NCBI GenBank assembly: GCA_000467715.1
Contig: AJFK01000776.1
Span: 1 to 64,000 of the forward strand
DNA length: 64,000 nucleotides
Direction: 5' to 3'
From: Hysterium pulicare CBS 123377
Lineage: Eukaryota; Ascomycota; Dothideomycetes; Hysteriales; Hysteriaceae
Below, piece after piece: positions 46,530 through 58,270 of this stretch. The notes under the pieces were generated by a model. It was not told the DNA's origin, ran no database searches, and saw nothing but the letters and a program-made list of their open reading frames with translations. Position 1 is the first letter of the stretch, and every line of letters begins with the position of its first letter. The position numbers and the translations under genes are program-made.

Positions 46530-49500
46530 TTAGGAGTCGGCAGCGGACGAGTTTCGACAAGAACGCGTATCTAAAGAAGTCTCGTGCGAATGTGACGGAT
46601 TTGACGGATTCGACGGGTTATCCGATCCAACATGAGTTATGTGCGTTGTAGCTTGCGACCTGCCAGCCATCAAAAGATCCATCATCTCGGTGCTACCATT
46701 TTTGACCGCGATTTCATGCGCCAGATCCCATACATCGGCCGGGATGTCTCCCGCAAAACTTTGCAATCGTCGTATGAGTCTGCTATCCCCACGTCGCGCT
46801 GCATGTTCAAGGAGGTCTCGGCTACCACCGTGCGCATTTATGTCTGCATTTGCGGAGACGAGTACTTCTACCACACGATCATATTCCCCCCATATTGCCA
46901 ATGCAAGTGCATTGCTGAACTGATTCGCTTTGGCATCTACATCTGCACCGTGTTGGATAAGGAGTTCCGCAATTTCCACGTGTCCTTCCCCAGCCGCTGC
47001 CTCGAGTGGATTGGCGTAGAGGTTGTTGCACTTTTCCTTGGAGTTTAGATCAGCGCCCCGATCCAGTAATAGTTTGACGACCTTTATGTGCCCTTTCAGC
47101 GCCGCTTCAAGAAGGCCATCTTCGAGTAAGAAACCAGAATACCTTGTGCGGGAGATCGCCTTACTGACTTGATCTGATTCCATAGCGTGGCTTTCGGCGT
47201 GGGTAGGGCTATGCTGATCTTCGAGTCTAGAAGCCGTTAGGGCCGAATTGACCTTCATTAGCAGTTTCACTACACCAACATTCCCCCCTACACAGGCGCA
47301 CTGAAATGTCGTCATGCCACGACTGTCCTTCTCATTGATGTTCCAGCCTGTTTTAAGAAGTTTGCGGGCTAATTTCAGGTTTCCAAAATCGCATGCCCAG
47401 TGAAGTGCAGACGGAGGCACGCCCAGATCCCTCATACGCGAGTGCAGGGCTTCCACATGGTAAAGTTTGGTGCAATAGAAGATTGTGCCAGGTCGGATTG
47501 GTAGCCTCAAGTGTCGGAAGTCGCGTTCAATACGATCATTCGGGCCATGGAGATATCTGATTTGCAAGATGCGAGGCATGGCATCGATATTTTTGAAGAA
47601 TAGATCCTCCAGAGCCCCGATAACTTTTCTCCCGGGATCCGTCAGAAGATCAATGTGGTGGTCGAAGTACCGAGCGCTATACCGCAGAAACCCACAGATT
47701 TGGCTATCCAAAAATGAGGCGAGCTCTCTTGAACTTGCAAATGCCGGGCCGCGTAAGTCATCTGTCTGGAGGAAGCAAAGACATGAGTGTGCCATTCTGC
47801 TATGGGCTTCATCCTTTCTCAGCTGTTGGCGGAGTAGGGATGCTTGGAAGACTTCCGACGTATCCGCTGTGAAGAACTCTTGGACGGAATAGTGGATCGG
47901 ACGAACTATACCATCCACTACTTCAATCAAACGTCCACACGCTTGGAACACTGCATCCATCCGCGGAAAGTCCACCTCATCGAGATGTTTCACGGGTTCC
48001 TGAGTTAAGACAGCTGCACGGAATGTGTTATAAGTTAAGGGTTCAGCCGCGAATAATACCCATGTCAAAGACATGACAGCCATATTCTGCACATTTGGTG
48101 TCAGGCCTTCGATTCGTTTCACAATCCGCATGTAGGATTCTTTGAGCGTCCGGGGAAAGTCTTTGAGCGCAGCGCGGACATCCTTGTCCATCATTGACTG
48201 GCTTATTTCGATCAGATTTTCCAGCTGGAGGTGGACCCACAGGAACCTAAACTGCTAAGCATGAAGAACATGATTTAAGTGTCTAAAGTAAAAATTGCGG
48301 AACTTACATGCCACCAGCTCCGTCAATTAAGGTCTTGATAAGCTTCTGCGCCAGTTCCTCACTTTCAACATATAGCATTCTGCCATTATCACCTTGCCGT
48401 AACTGTTGAACTCTCTCTTGAACAAATAAAGCAACATCTTCGTTGACGTTCTCGGCACTGATACTCAAAATGGGCGTGTTGGCTTTCTTAAAGGCCTGCG
48501 ATATATCGTTTTCCATGCGACTGGTAACAACGATTTTCACATGTTCGAGGTTCTTGGTGGTGTCGGTGAGGAACCTAATGATCGAAGTCCGTTCGCTCTT
48601 CTGACATTCGTCTAAAGCGTCTACCATAATGAATACTTTCTTAAAGCACTTGGCGATCATGGTAAGTAGCTCTTGGGACTGTTGTAGCTTTGGACGTTGG
48701 GATAGGTGTTTGAGCTTTAGCAATTCAGACGGTATTGGATCAATTCTCCGACAAAGTTGTTTCATGAGGGCTGCAAATATCGCGTCCGCCTTTCCAACGT
48801 TTTCCTTCTTGTAGTCGTAATATACGAAAGCAATCCCAACATCGTCGGAGCATTCGTACTCTGAACTGATGTGCTCGATAACATTCGATCTAAACTAGTG
48901 AGTGCAATGTTTGGTATATTGCTGGACATGGAAACCTACAGCAGAACGGATTTGCCAGCCCCAGCTACCGGCATCGGTTAACTTATAATCAGACGTCACT
49001 AGAAAGGACTGTACTCACGTTTTCCGTGGCACCAAAGGAGGTTGCATTCAGTGTCGCTCAGCCAATTCTGGTATTCAAGCGTATTAATTAGCCAACTGCC
49101 GGTGTCAGGGTGCTTTTTTCTGTATATTTCGTCATGAGTGGTTTCGAAATCTAGGTCTGATATCCAATGAAGGAACCTCTCCTTTTCTTCGACTATATTC
49201 TAATCAGATTACTGGAGTTTATAGTTTGAGTCCCGCTCAACGCATACCTTCGGCTCGGCGATCTGCACGACTCAGGTATTTTAGGTTTTCAGCAGCAACC
49301 GCAAGTTTTAGAACTTGGCAATGGTGATGGAAACTATCTTCAATACCACCAAAAACATGCTCGAAAGATTCCCATTGCGATCGGATCAAACTCCTCATAG
49401 TAACGTGTTCCCGCTGCTTCCCATGCTCGTCAATATATACCCTTCTGGCCTGCACCCAGAAGTCTAGCAAGTCCCCATACACCTCTACGAGTATTTCATC

Positions 49501-50148
49501 CAGGTTGCCATTGTGTTCGTCTCCTTCACAAAACTCAGCAAGGGGGCCGAGGTAATCACCCAGTTTCATTGCCATCTTGGTGAGCCGGTCGAAAAAGGTT
49601 GCGAAATCCAATGTTAGTGTGATTGCTACTTGAATCGCACCGAAGACGATTGCGGATGGGTACGGATCAGCTTGAGCGGCTGCCGTTATTGGGCCCATGA
49701 ATCTTTGGACAAGGGCGACGAATTTTGCCGTGGATTCTGCACGTTGCCGCACAGTGGACGTCTCGGAGTGATTCCTATCAAAATCTTTTATCTGATCAAT
49801 AAGGTTTTTCGGGTTCCAAATTTTGGATCCCGTTTCGAAAGCCACCTTTTCGTTTTCTGTAAGCTGACCACACCGCTCCAACAAGGCTTTGTGGAACAGG
49901 AGGTGCTTTTTCAAGTCTTTTGCGCAATTTTGTGGCTGCTGAGTTTCGGTGTTGGGATCGTAGAGTTGAATGTTTGCAGGCTCGACGATGGGAGGGGGAG
50001 ATAGAGGTAACTTGACAGGTTCGTACGGCGTTGGCAAACTTGTGATTGGTAATTCAATTGGCGGAGGCGGAGGCAGAAGAGGAAGTGTTTGTCCGGCCTT
50101 CTTTCGTCCGAAACAGCAGAAGATAGTGGAGTGATTCTCAAATGACAT
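46530..50148 (-). CDS. NLR-like STAND protein: DUF7708 - NACHT - ankyrin repeats
   Basis: Fungal NOD-like receptor of the kind linked to non-self recognition and programmed cell death. Join on the minus strand: 50148-49248, 49192-49019, 48964-48940, 48889-48308, 48246-46530, 1132 aa. The N-terminal 300 residues include a helical DUF7708-type domain (FVALVQRFMGPITAAA, DFATFFDRLTKMAMKLGDYL) after a Pro-rich linker. The NACHT NTPase has WCHGKPGAGKSVLL (Lys363/Ser364) and Walker B KVFIMVDALDEC at about residue 455. A winged-helix-type region follows with LTYNTFRAAVLTQEP and RPIHYSVQEFF. Ankyrin repeats run from about residue 840 to 1060 (SALHWACDFGNLKLARKLL, LLEAALKGHIKVVKLLLDRG, PLEAAAGEGHVEIAELLIQHG). 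The third exon is just 25 nt and carries the P-loop. Four introns are 50-61 nt. Confidence 0.9.
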
Positions 50149-51571
50149 GATTGGGGAAAGTTTGGTCAACTTCTCCGATAAAAATCGTCGAATGGATATA
50201 TCAGTTGAGCGTGTAAAGACCTGCTGAGATGTGAAGGCATTTCGTTAGTAGCTGTCGTCGTTGTACGATGGTGCACAAAGGAACCTTGTGCTCTTGACAA
50301 CTTTACCGGATTGGTGGTTTTATACAATTTGGTGATTATGAATATTTGAACTAAAGAACGCAACTCTGTAGGAATCCTAAATACTGGTTGACGGTTTTCT
50401 AATTCGGGGAAAGAAAGTGTTGTCATATAATGTTATCATTCCGTCTGAGAGGGCAGATTATTGTTAGTTGGTCAGACGCGTTTCAGGCATTCACCAACTG
50501 AAATAGCTATCAGAACGAAATACATATAGCCTAGTATAGGGTGCGCCCCAGGACCTCATCGTCCTATTGAGGTGTCTCCAACCTTGAGATAGTAGACGCA
50601 TCTGAGAAAAGTTGACTCTGCCATATTTTCTTGAAAGCCAGAGGCAAATAGCAGAGACGACGACGATGGTCATCAGAAAGCGGCTCTGATGCCATGAATT
50701 TAGCGATCGGTATGCATTTGGGGATCGGTAATGATAGACGTGGATGTTTTGAATGAATCGCACTCGATAATTGGGTCATCCACAACGGGTGTCATTATTC
50801 ACCGTACTGCGGACTTCCAAAGCCGCCCAAGTGTAGCTAGGTCCTATTCTAGAAGTTGCTTTTTACTTATCTCATGGATGACAACTTGCTGAAACACCTC
50901 GTACTGACCGGTCCAATTGGCTTTGCAGGGCGGTAGAAAAGAGTGTGGTAGGCGCATACCTTTCCTCCCAAAACAACGAATTATGAGACACCGTGTAATC
51001 CGAGTCGGGGTTAGAAAATTTTCTTAAGTATCGCCATCGCGAAGATAGCTTTGGTACATCCCTGCTCAACGGAAGTCTATCAAAAAGGTTTCTTCAGACA
51101 GTTTGCTTACAATCATCGTTCTCTGAGTTTGTTGAAACCCTCGGAACCATTTAGCGACGGTGGCATTCACGTCATCGATGAGAAGGGATACAAGGGATAC
51201 ATGGGACATGGGGAATGGCATTTGAGCCTCTCTAGCTCGAATGATAGTGTCGATAAAAGGTGATAAGCAGATCGCGGAATGTCCGTTCGTTGCTGACTGC
51301 ACAACAGTTTGTGGCACAGAACGACGTATCGTCGTCCCCGCCGTTAAACCTAGACAGGATGCTTAGTTAACACCCAACTCCACCAATGAGCTTGTATCAG
51401 ATCAGAAAACAGCATCAATTTCAAGCAAGTCAATTCTACAGAGCAGAGCCGAGAAACAAATTGGTAGTTCTTAGTTTTTTTATCAATTTAAACTCCAGAG
51501 CACGACGGTCTCACCCATCACTCGTCACCCGAACTCACCATTCTCACATCCCAGCCCAACACTCTACTAAC
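50149..51571. other. Intergenic, nothing recognised
   Basis: About 1.4 kb upstream of the NLR gene. Short frames on both strands have no recognisable content and no repeat was noticed. Confidence 0.4.
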
Positions 51572-53236
51572 TTAACTCCCCAATGCCGCGATGATTTCAA
51601 ACCTCTCACTACGCGCATCACTTGCTTTCCGGCCCTGTTGCCACTTATATAGCCTGACAAAGACATCCTTATCCATGTCTTGCTCGTTGATAGCCTCGAA
51701 TTCTTGAGCATTATCGCCGACGGTCTCTGTAGGTGCGGAGCGCTTAGCCACCGTGACAAGCGTTGAAGGTACGACAGAAGGAGAGCCTGCGTTTGGCTTT
51801 GGTTTCGGCTTCTTCCCCTTTTTAGTACCTTTTTTCCTCGAATCGTCATCGTCATCATCATCGTCATCATCATCGCTGTCATCAGTTGAAGTAGGCGCTG
51901 GTGCTGAGACTGTCGATGATGGTAATGTGGGGACTAAACTAGACGTGACGGCCAAACTTGTGGGCCTCGACGAAGGGATAGGAGGTACAATCAAACTCGT
52001 TGGGCGGACGGGGATAGATGCTACCACGCTTGACATGGCCCTAGATGATGTCAGGGCTGTTGGAGCAGATACGGTGGTTGGAGCCGGCGCAGACGGTCGC
52101 ACAGAGGGAGCTGCTATCGATGGCCGGACCGAAACCGGGATCGATGGTAAGGCAAAGCTGGGCAGCACTGAGGGCAGTGAAAGAGGGATGGAAACGGGCA
52201 GCGACGGAGCAGCAATGATGCTTGAGACCCTTGCAGATGATATTGTCGGGATTGGCCGCGGAGTAGTGGCCAAGCTGGGTAATAAAACTGAGGAAAGGAT
52301 CGATGCGACTATGGACGGGAGTGGGGCGATGATGGACGGGAGAGGTGCGAGTATGGACGGAAGAGGTGGTGCTAAGGATGAGGAAGCTCTTAGCGCACTA
52401 GATGTTGCACTTGTTGGCGTGACTCTCACCGCCGAAGTAGCTGTCGGGAATGCCGAAGGAAGAATCGAAGCGATGATGGATGGTAAAGGTGGAAATGATG
52501 ATGAGGAGGGTCTCAGCACGCTAGATGGAGCAACTATAGGCGTGATTCTCACCGCTGAAGTGGCCGTCGGAAATGCCGAAGGGAGGATCGAGGCGATGAT
52601 GGATGGCAAAGGTGGAAATGATGATGAGGAGGATCTCAAAGGATACGAGAGAGCAATGGTGGAGATATTAACCGAAGGAAAAGGTATGGCTATCGTTGGC
52701 CTAGGTGGTAGAGGAATCGATAATGGGAACGAAGCGAGTGGAGCTCCACTTGAACGAGCCACGCCAGAGGGCAGGGAGAAAGCAGGAATTGATAAGCCAA
52801 TGCTTGGAGCGGAAGCCAACGGCAGAGCTCCAGTTAGTCGAATCGACGGGAGAACACCCGTGGGTCGTGGAACACCCGAGGGCAACACATATGTGATGTT
52901 TGCAGTGCGAAGCGAGGGAAGAGGGGGTAGAACTCCCGTAGGGCCAACCGGTGGAATGGCCAGGCTTAAGCTCACCGCAGCCTCAGGAAGAGTTGCAGAA
53001 GGGCGCGGGATGGAGAATCCCGTTCCCCGCGAGAAGCCGGATGGAATCATTCCAGTAGAACGAGGTCCAGAAGGGAACGGGACTGTGACTGTTGGGCGCG
53101 GCGGGGATAAGATGCTGGATAGAATGCTCGGGAGATTTAAGCTGACAGGCAAGCTGATTGAAGCTGCTGGAACTTGGGCCACAGCAGCACCAATGATGCT
53201 GAGAAACAGCAGCATGAAAGCCCCAAGAGACGACAT
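51572..53236 (-). CDS. Secreted Ser/Pro/Ile-rich repetitive protein
   Basis: Single exon, 554 aa. It begins with a signal peptide (MSSLGAFMLLFLSIIGAAVA, cleavage after AVAQ likely). The rest is almost entirely Ser, Pro, Leu, Ile, Val, Ala and Thr with recurring PLPSI, RPTSL and SIPL blocks, including a tandem 41-residue unit (FPPLPSIIASILPSAFPTA) encoded by two 123-nt copies at about 52417-52660. Near the C-terminus lies a run of Asp residues, then a Lys-rich segment. The composition suggests a heavily O-glycosylated extracellular or cell-wall protein. No GPI signal is evident. The plus strand also has a complete 537-codon ORF over the same interval; the minus strand is preferred because of the signal peptide. 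Confidence 0.7.
   Translation of the reverse strand: MSSLGAFMLLFLSIIGAAVAQVPAASISLPVSLNLPSILSSILSPPRPTVTVPFPSGPRSTGMIPSGFSRGTGFSIPRPSATLPEAAVSLSLAIPPVGPTGVLPPLPSLRTANITYVLPSGVPRPTGVLPSIRLTGALPLASAPSIGLSIPAFSLPSGVARSSGAPLASFPLSIPLPPRPTIAIPFPSVNISTIALSYPLRSSSSSFPPLPSIIASILPSAFPTATSAVRITPIVAPSSVLRPSSSSFPPLPSIIASILPSAFPTATSAVRVTPTSATSSALRASSSLAPPLPSILAPLPSIIAPLPSIVASILSSVLLPSLATTPRPIPTISSARVSSIIAAPSLPVSIPLSLPSVLPSFALPSIPVSVRPSIAAPSVRPSAPAPTTVSAPTALTSSRAMSSVVASIPVRPTSLIVPPIPSSRPTSLAVTSSLVPTLPSSTVSAPAPTSTDDSDDDDDDDDDDDSRKKGTKKGKKPKPKPNAGSPSVVPSTLVTVAKRSAPTETVGDNAQEFEAINEQDMDKDVFVRLYKWQQGRKASDARSERFEIIAALGS
52417..52660. repeat. 123-bp tandem repeat inside the Ser/Pro-rich gene
   Basis: Two adjacent copies begin at 52417 and 52540 with a period of 123 bp (41 codons). 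They differ by scattered substitutions, mostly at synonymous-type positions, so the duplication preserved the reading frame. Confidence 0.75.
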
Positions 53237-55793
53237 GATTGTATGTGCTAGACAGGAGCAGAACAAAGATCACTGGGTAAAGAAGACGTCTGACTGCAAT
53301 CGAAAAGCAATAGCACACGGGGGCGAAGGGGCATTAATAAATGCGCGAATTTCATTGAGGCCTTGACGGTTCTGCATCGGAGATTGAATAAAGAGATAAT
53401 GTAGGGCGGTGACTAGAACAGTAGAAGCGTTTCACTATCTAGTACCGGTTCACTCATACCTTGCAAATCCAGTCAAATAGTACTTGCGAAGAAATCGGTC
53501 AGGTTTGGAGAAATGAATTAATATGGGTTATATAGACAGATGCACCTTGTTTAAGCTTACTAGTAGCCTAGACTCCTGCATGGCCGCTGATCCACCCGTC
53601 CGCCGCATCTCAGGTATGTCGACATGTATGGGGGAAATCTCGCGCATGTTGTACCGGGTACCAGGAGAAGCAAGGTCTTCGAAAGCGATGGATGCTGGAG
53701 GACGGAGTAAGAAATATGAAGTTGACTAGAGGAATTGACAGCCTGTAAGCCACCACCGGGGGCTTTCACTGCTGAATGAGCGAAGTATTCTTTGCAAGTT
53801 GAAGTCATGATGTTACACTGAGGGTCGAGGTTGGAGGAAGGAACAAATTCTCCTTCGCCCAGAAAAGTCCCGACGATCGGCCAAGCCAGGGGTATCCGCT
53901 GTGCCGTTCATCCCGTATGTTTAACCGCCCAATAGCATTGTCATCGCAACCACTAGTTTGAGCCTCGTCTCCGCAATGCATATTAAGGTACTACTCTACA
54001 ATATAAAACACATGGAGAAGCTGGAGAAAGCTAATCAATCACTCGGAATCGTCGGGCGTATGGTCGATCCCTTGTTGAGTCGGGAGTTGGCCGGCCACCA
54101 ATAGCATTGGTCTACGATGGCATGCTGTACGGAAATATAATACTCGGAGGGTGGAGCCCGGTGTGCCTGCATGCTTAATGTAGTCGTTGCCAGTAGGAGT
54201 GTGAGTACATACCGCGAAGAGGAATTCGCGACTTGGATACTCTTGGTATAGTAAACCTTGCATTTTGTTGAGATCGGAGTTGCTGGTCCTTGGGGAGCGA
54301 AGGAAGAAGATATGCTGAGGCCGCTTTGGACCGGAAAATTTGTTGAACGCATGGCTCAAGTAAGATGACAAGGTAGTTCGGATACTCACGACCCGAAGTT
54401 TCAATGGTATCCCACCCGAAGTATGAGAACATCCAGGACTCAATATCGAAGGTTCAAGTTCTCAATATAATGTTTCCATGTGGGAAGGTCGATTTTTCGC
54501 CCAAGGCCCGAATCGTTTCCACTGATATCGTTATTCATTGTAGTCGTCGAAAAGCTCTGGTTTCGGAGCCAAAGACTGGACTGAACTGTCATGTTCGAGA
54601 GAAAGCATGTCTTGAAGCATTTCAGGTGGTAGTATGCGGTGACTTCGTTATCGCTCTGTGTTGGACCACGTTTGGCGTAAGCGCTCGCGATACTGTTAGT
54701 GCCCACTGATGCATGCGAACTTTTTCAACTGATGAGGAAATAGTTGACTCAGAGGTCATTCTCATCAAGACGCAGCATTACAACCACTAGGCGAGGTGAG
54801 CCATTAATCAGGAACCGTCTTGGCGGGTACGGGGAAGGGAATGCCCCTTCCACTTGGTCGGAACCGAACCCCGGCATAGTTGTATAGCCGCTGCTTTGGT
54901 GTGAGGTGCTTGGACGAAATATTCGCAAGCGCGGAGAAATCCCCCCGCCGTCTCTACTCAAGACGTTCCCCTGAACACTTCTTCATATCTCCTCATAACC
55001 AGCATGGAAAGCTCTGAACGAACCAAGGTGTCAGCAAATAGGAGCTAGATCGAGAGAGCACAATGGAATCTCTGTGATCTGCTTTATCACTTTTCGAGCC
55101 TGCCAGATTGCCATGATGTGATCATGTGACTGTTAGCGATTGTGACTTAACCCGTTTTCTTGTGAGGGGTGACCTCGGACGTACATATAGGCCCTGGAAA
55201 TGATGGAAACCCGCTTAGTTCTTGTTTATCCTTGCCCCTGCCGAATTTTTTAATTAAGATGACGGGCATTAATTTCCTTCTTCCTAATAAATGTCATCCT
55301 TGTGTCCCTTAGTTGAGAAAGAGGCACGTATCTCACATTTTCTGTAAACTTCCCTACGATAGAAACAGCTCGCTAATTCCAAGTTAGCGAGATAAAAGTT
55401 AAAAGGAGAAAAGATTTACAGTGTGAGATTATGTTCTATGCTAACTAAGAGTGCCAACCTCGATAGCGCGAAAGTATACGAAATAAGGCTTTGATGAAAA
55501 CTGGAGAATTCAAGTATATGACTGGCTAAACGGTAAAGCCGATCCTCAGCTAGAGTTATTTCCACGAGGCTCAAAACTTCGCTGTGGGTATAGAAATTGG
55601 AATGCCAGCGGACAAAACAAGATTTCCCTTATTAGAAAAGTAAGGGAGATTGGCAGCACGCCGGAGTACCCAGTCTTTTTTGCTCTGACTTCCCTGGGGT
55701 TCAGTTTCGGCACGGCGACCGTCAATAGATTGACAGACCTTATTGTGGGACTATGATGCTTGACCGTCAATGAATTGTTGTGACTGAAGTCCG
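53237..55793. other. Gene-poor 2.5-kb region
   Basis: No protein family is recognised on either strand. Frames near 54035-54443 (minus) are open but mutually shifted and unassigned. The part from 55,200 to 55,500 is AT-rich and holds a long imperfect palindrome, listed separately. Confidence 0.45.
55308..55450. repeat. MITE-like imperfect palindrome
   Basis: The two halves are imperfect inverted repeats. The centre is a perfect stem CTCGCTAA / TTAGCGAG with a 7-nt loop (55369-55391). Further out, TCTCACA (from about 55331) matches TGTGAGA (ending about 55434), TGTAAA matches TTTACA, and CTTAGTT (about 55309) matches AACTAAG (55443-55449). The size (about 140 bp), AT-richness and lack of coding content fit a degraded miniature inverted-repeat element or a fold-back remnant. 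No clear target-site duplication beyond a possible TA was seen. Confidence 0.45.
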
Positions 55794-55794
55794 G

Positions 55795-56942
55795 TGGCGA
55801 GTAGCACCATCTTCAACATCAAATTAAGCTCATCAGATCTAGGTCTCGCAGTTGGGATGCAGATTATGGCTTTTGGTGGCGACTTTTCAGCGCTTTTCCA
55901 ACAAGCCATCTGCGAGAGTCAAGCGCTCGAACTGGGCATAACTGGAAACTTCACCACCAACGCAATGAAGCTTGTCGTAAATTCGGTCGGGTGCAACACC
56001 ACCGACTTTCACTCGGATAGCACTGTAGAGTGCTTGAGGAAGGTCTACACGTGGACTCTTTTGACCGCGTCCATTAGTACTCGCCAGTCCGGCCTTGAAC
56101 ATAATATCGGGGACATCTGGTTACCTGTGGTTGATGGAGCCTTCATGCCTGCTGCTCCATCTGACCTCATCAACAACGGCCGCTTTGCAAATATCACCGC
56201 CATGATCGGGGTGGTGCGAGGGTGATAGGAGTCTCTTCACTCCATTTGATATTGCTACACCGAACGACACCCGCAACTTCTTCGCATCATATCTTCCTCA
56301 CATGTCGAAGACTACCATCTGCTACACCGAACGACACCCGCAACTTCTTCGCATCATATCTTCCTCACATGTCGAAGACTACCATCGACGATCTCCTTGC
56401 TCTTTACCCAAGCTCCGACTTTGTTTCGGCTTATGAAGGGAATCTGAGCGCCGAGTTCTATCGCTCTGCCAGAACATTCAGAGACATCGTGATGACCTGC
56501 GAGCTAATGATGTTCTACGGTGCAAAGCTTGCTGCAAAAGGAAAACTCGGTGTACTTTTACGACTTCAACCAAATGATTCTTGAACCAATCCTGCGGAGC
56601 TGTTCTACTCTAACATTGGGGGATCGAGCTTCAAAGACCTGGTCAACGATCACAAGCCTTGGACATCCCTTGAAGGAGAAGATTGGTACGGTGCAACGAT
56701 GGTCAACGGCATTCAATAAAAGGAATGAGACGGCTATTTTCGTCATTGGAGGTCTGCATGAAGGGCTCTCAAGTATGGACGGGCCCGGATCGTTGGCTGA
56801 AATTCGCGTCCAGGAGCTGAGGGAGCGTTGTGGATTCCTGAATTCGCAGGAAATCATCAAGCAACGGGGGTTGACTTCGAGAGTGCTAGAGAGTAGCAAC
56901 TCTTCTCTGTTTCTGGAAATTATGCTCTTTTATTCACTATGA
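55795..56942 (+). pseudogene. Type-B carboxylesterase/lipase pseudogene
   Basis: The middle and C-terminal parts of a fungal type-B carboxylesterase are recognisable: MAFGGDFSALFQQAICESQA, VVNSVGCNTTDF, IGDIWLPVVDGAFMPAAPS, SAEFYRSARTFRDIVMTC, VYFYDFNQMILEP, IFVIGGLHEGLSSMDGPG and ELRERCGFLNSQEIIKQ. The N-terminal third with the catalytic GESAGG serine is absent. The frame is broken by an extra G in the GGGG run at about 56208-56211, a 67-bp perfect tandem duplication (56253-56386) and an extra A near 56540; these sum to 69 nt, so the frame returns at the end. About 60 codons before the C-terminal part are also missing. Not a working enzyme. Confidence 0.8.
56253..56386. repeat. 67-bp perfect tandem duplication
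   Basis: Two identical copies, 56253-56319 and 56320-56386, starting TGCTACACCG and ending ACTACCATC. The period is not a multiple of three, so it shifts the reading frame of the esterase remnant. Confidence 0.95.
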
Positions 56943-57087
56943 ACCTTGGCAGTCTATATTCACCTTCCCTCCGATTTTCACCATTTCACCACACTACGTA
57001 CAAGCGAGAAAGAAGTACCCAAGATCTTGATTCGCCCCCTCTCTTTACAACTGTAGCATTAAACACCACCCTCGGAACGTTATAGTC

Positions 57088-58270
57088 ATGCATTTGGCTA
57101 CTAGGCACGAACTCCTCGACACGTACTTGTCAAGTCTGAATTTCTGGGTCATAATCGCGCTTTTCATTACCGCGACTATCGCCGTCATCTTGCGCTTCAT
57201 CGCGCAGAACAAAGTCCAAGCTCCTCGGTTTGCGGATGACTACGTGATCATTGCTGCTCTGGTAAGTGAAACTTCACATTTGGATGTCCATTGGAGTAGT
57301 CCAAGACTAATGTCTTTCGTTCTCTCGCCTAGTTCACTCTGTGTCTCACTGCCGTGATTGACATCTTGGGTATACTCTGTCGTTTTGAAGCTATCGTGAA
57401 CGCAACTCTTACACTTATGAATAGCTATCAACCGCGGAGGAGTCGGTTATCATGCAGACGAGGTCCCCAAACTGGTCCCTCGCTACAAAAAAGTAAGCAG
57501 AAAAGCCTTACTCTGATCCATCCAGCCCTGTAGTTTTGTTGGTGAATACTAACTGTACTAATCTCCGTGTGCCAGGTTCTCATTGCAATGCAAGTCATCT
57601 ATGCCATAGACATGGTGCTTGTCAAGACCTCAATTCTCTTATTCCTCAAACGCATATTCTCCAATTGCTCTACAGACCGGTTTCCCATATATTGCAGGAT
57701 CCTCATCATTTTCGTCTCGCTATGGGGAATTGCTGCAGTTTGCTCAAGTATCTTCATATGCTACCCGCTTGCTCTCAATTGGACTGCCGATGTCAGCAAA
57801 GGTCACTGCGGCAACCGAATCGCCAACTACATTGTGACTGGAGTTCTTGATTTGGTTAGCGATATCTTTATCTTCATTCTGCCTTTCCCGGAGTTGTACA
57901 AGCTGCAAGTCTCGAAAGCAAACAAAGTGGCGCTATTCGGAATATTTGGAGTCAGTATTGTGTGAGTTGTCTTTGGTCTGTTGTCTTTACCAGCAACTCT
58001 ACTAATGGCCCTGCTCTTCCTAGCACTATGATTATAGTCATCCTGCGTATCGTATCCCTACTCTATGTTGACCTCGACGACATCACGTACACAGGTGCCT
58101 ATCCTCTTCTTTGGAGCTTTGTGGAACCTGCAATCGGCATCATGGTAGCTTGTGCCCCACTCCTTCGACCTCTCTTCGGGAATGGCAGAACGGAGCGTCT
58201 GTTAGCTTGGCTTCAGAAAAGGCGAACTGACTTAGGTGGAACGAATGGATTTCGCCTTCACTCTATGTGA
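57088..58270 (+). CDS. Integral membrane protein with fungal rhodopsin-like (PTH11-type) domain
   Basis: Seven-helix protein of the large filamentous-fungal family that includes PTH11-like receptors. Join 57088-57261, 57333-57369, 57425-57492, 57576-57961, 58024-58270, 303 aa. Helices include FWVIIALFITATIAVILRF, VLIAMQVIYAIDMVLVKTS, ILIIFVSLWGIAAVCSSIF and VTGVLDLVSDIFIFILPFP. Family marks are the ADDYVIIAAL segment before helix two, LVKTSILLFLKRIF, the Cys-containing loop GHCGN and YPLLWSFVEPAIGIMVACAP. There is no N-terminal CFEM domain, and the cytosolic tail is short (about 25 residues), so it resembles the small, tail-less members. Introns of 71, 55, 83 and 62 nt keep phase. It sits intact between two pseudogenes. 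Confidence 0.88.

Noticed and set aside
54035-54443. Group of overlapping minus-strand frames
   Set aside because: Three shifted frames each look partly coding, but none gives a known family and no consistent splicing was found.
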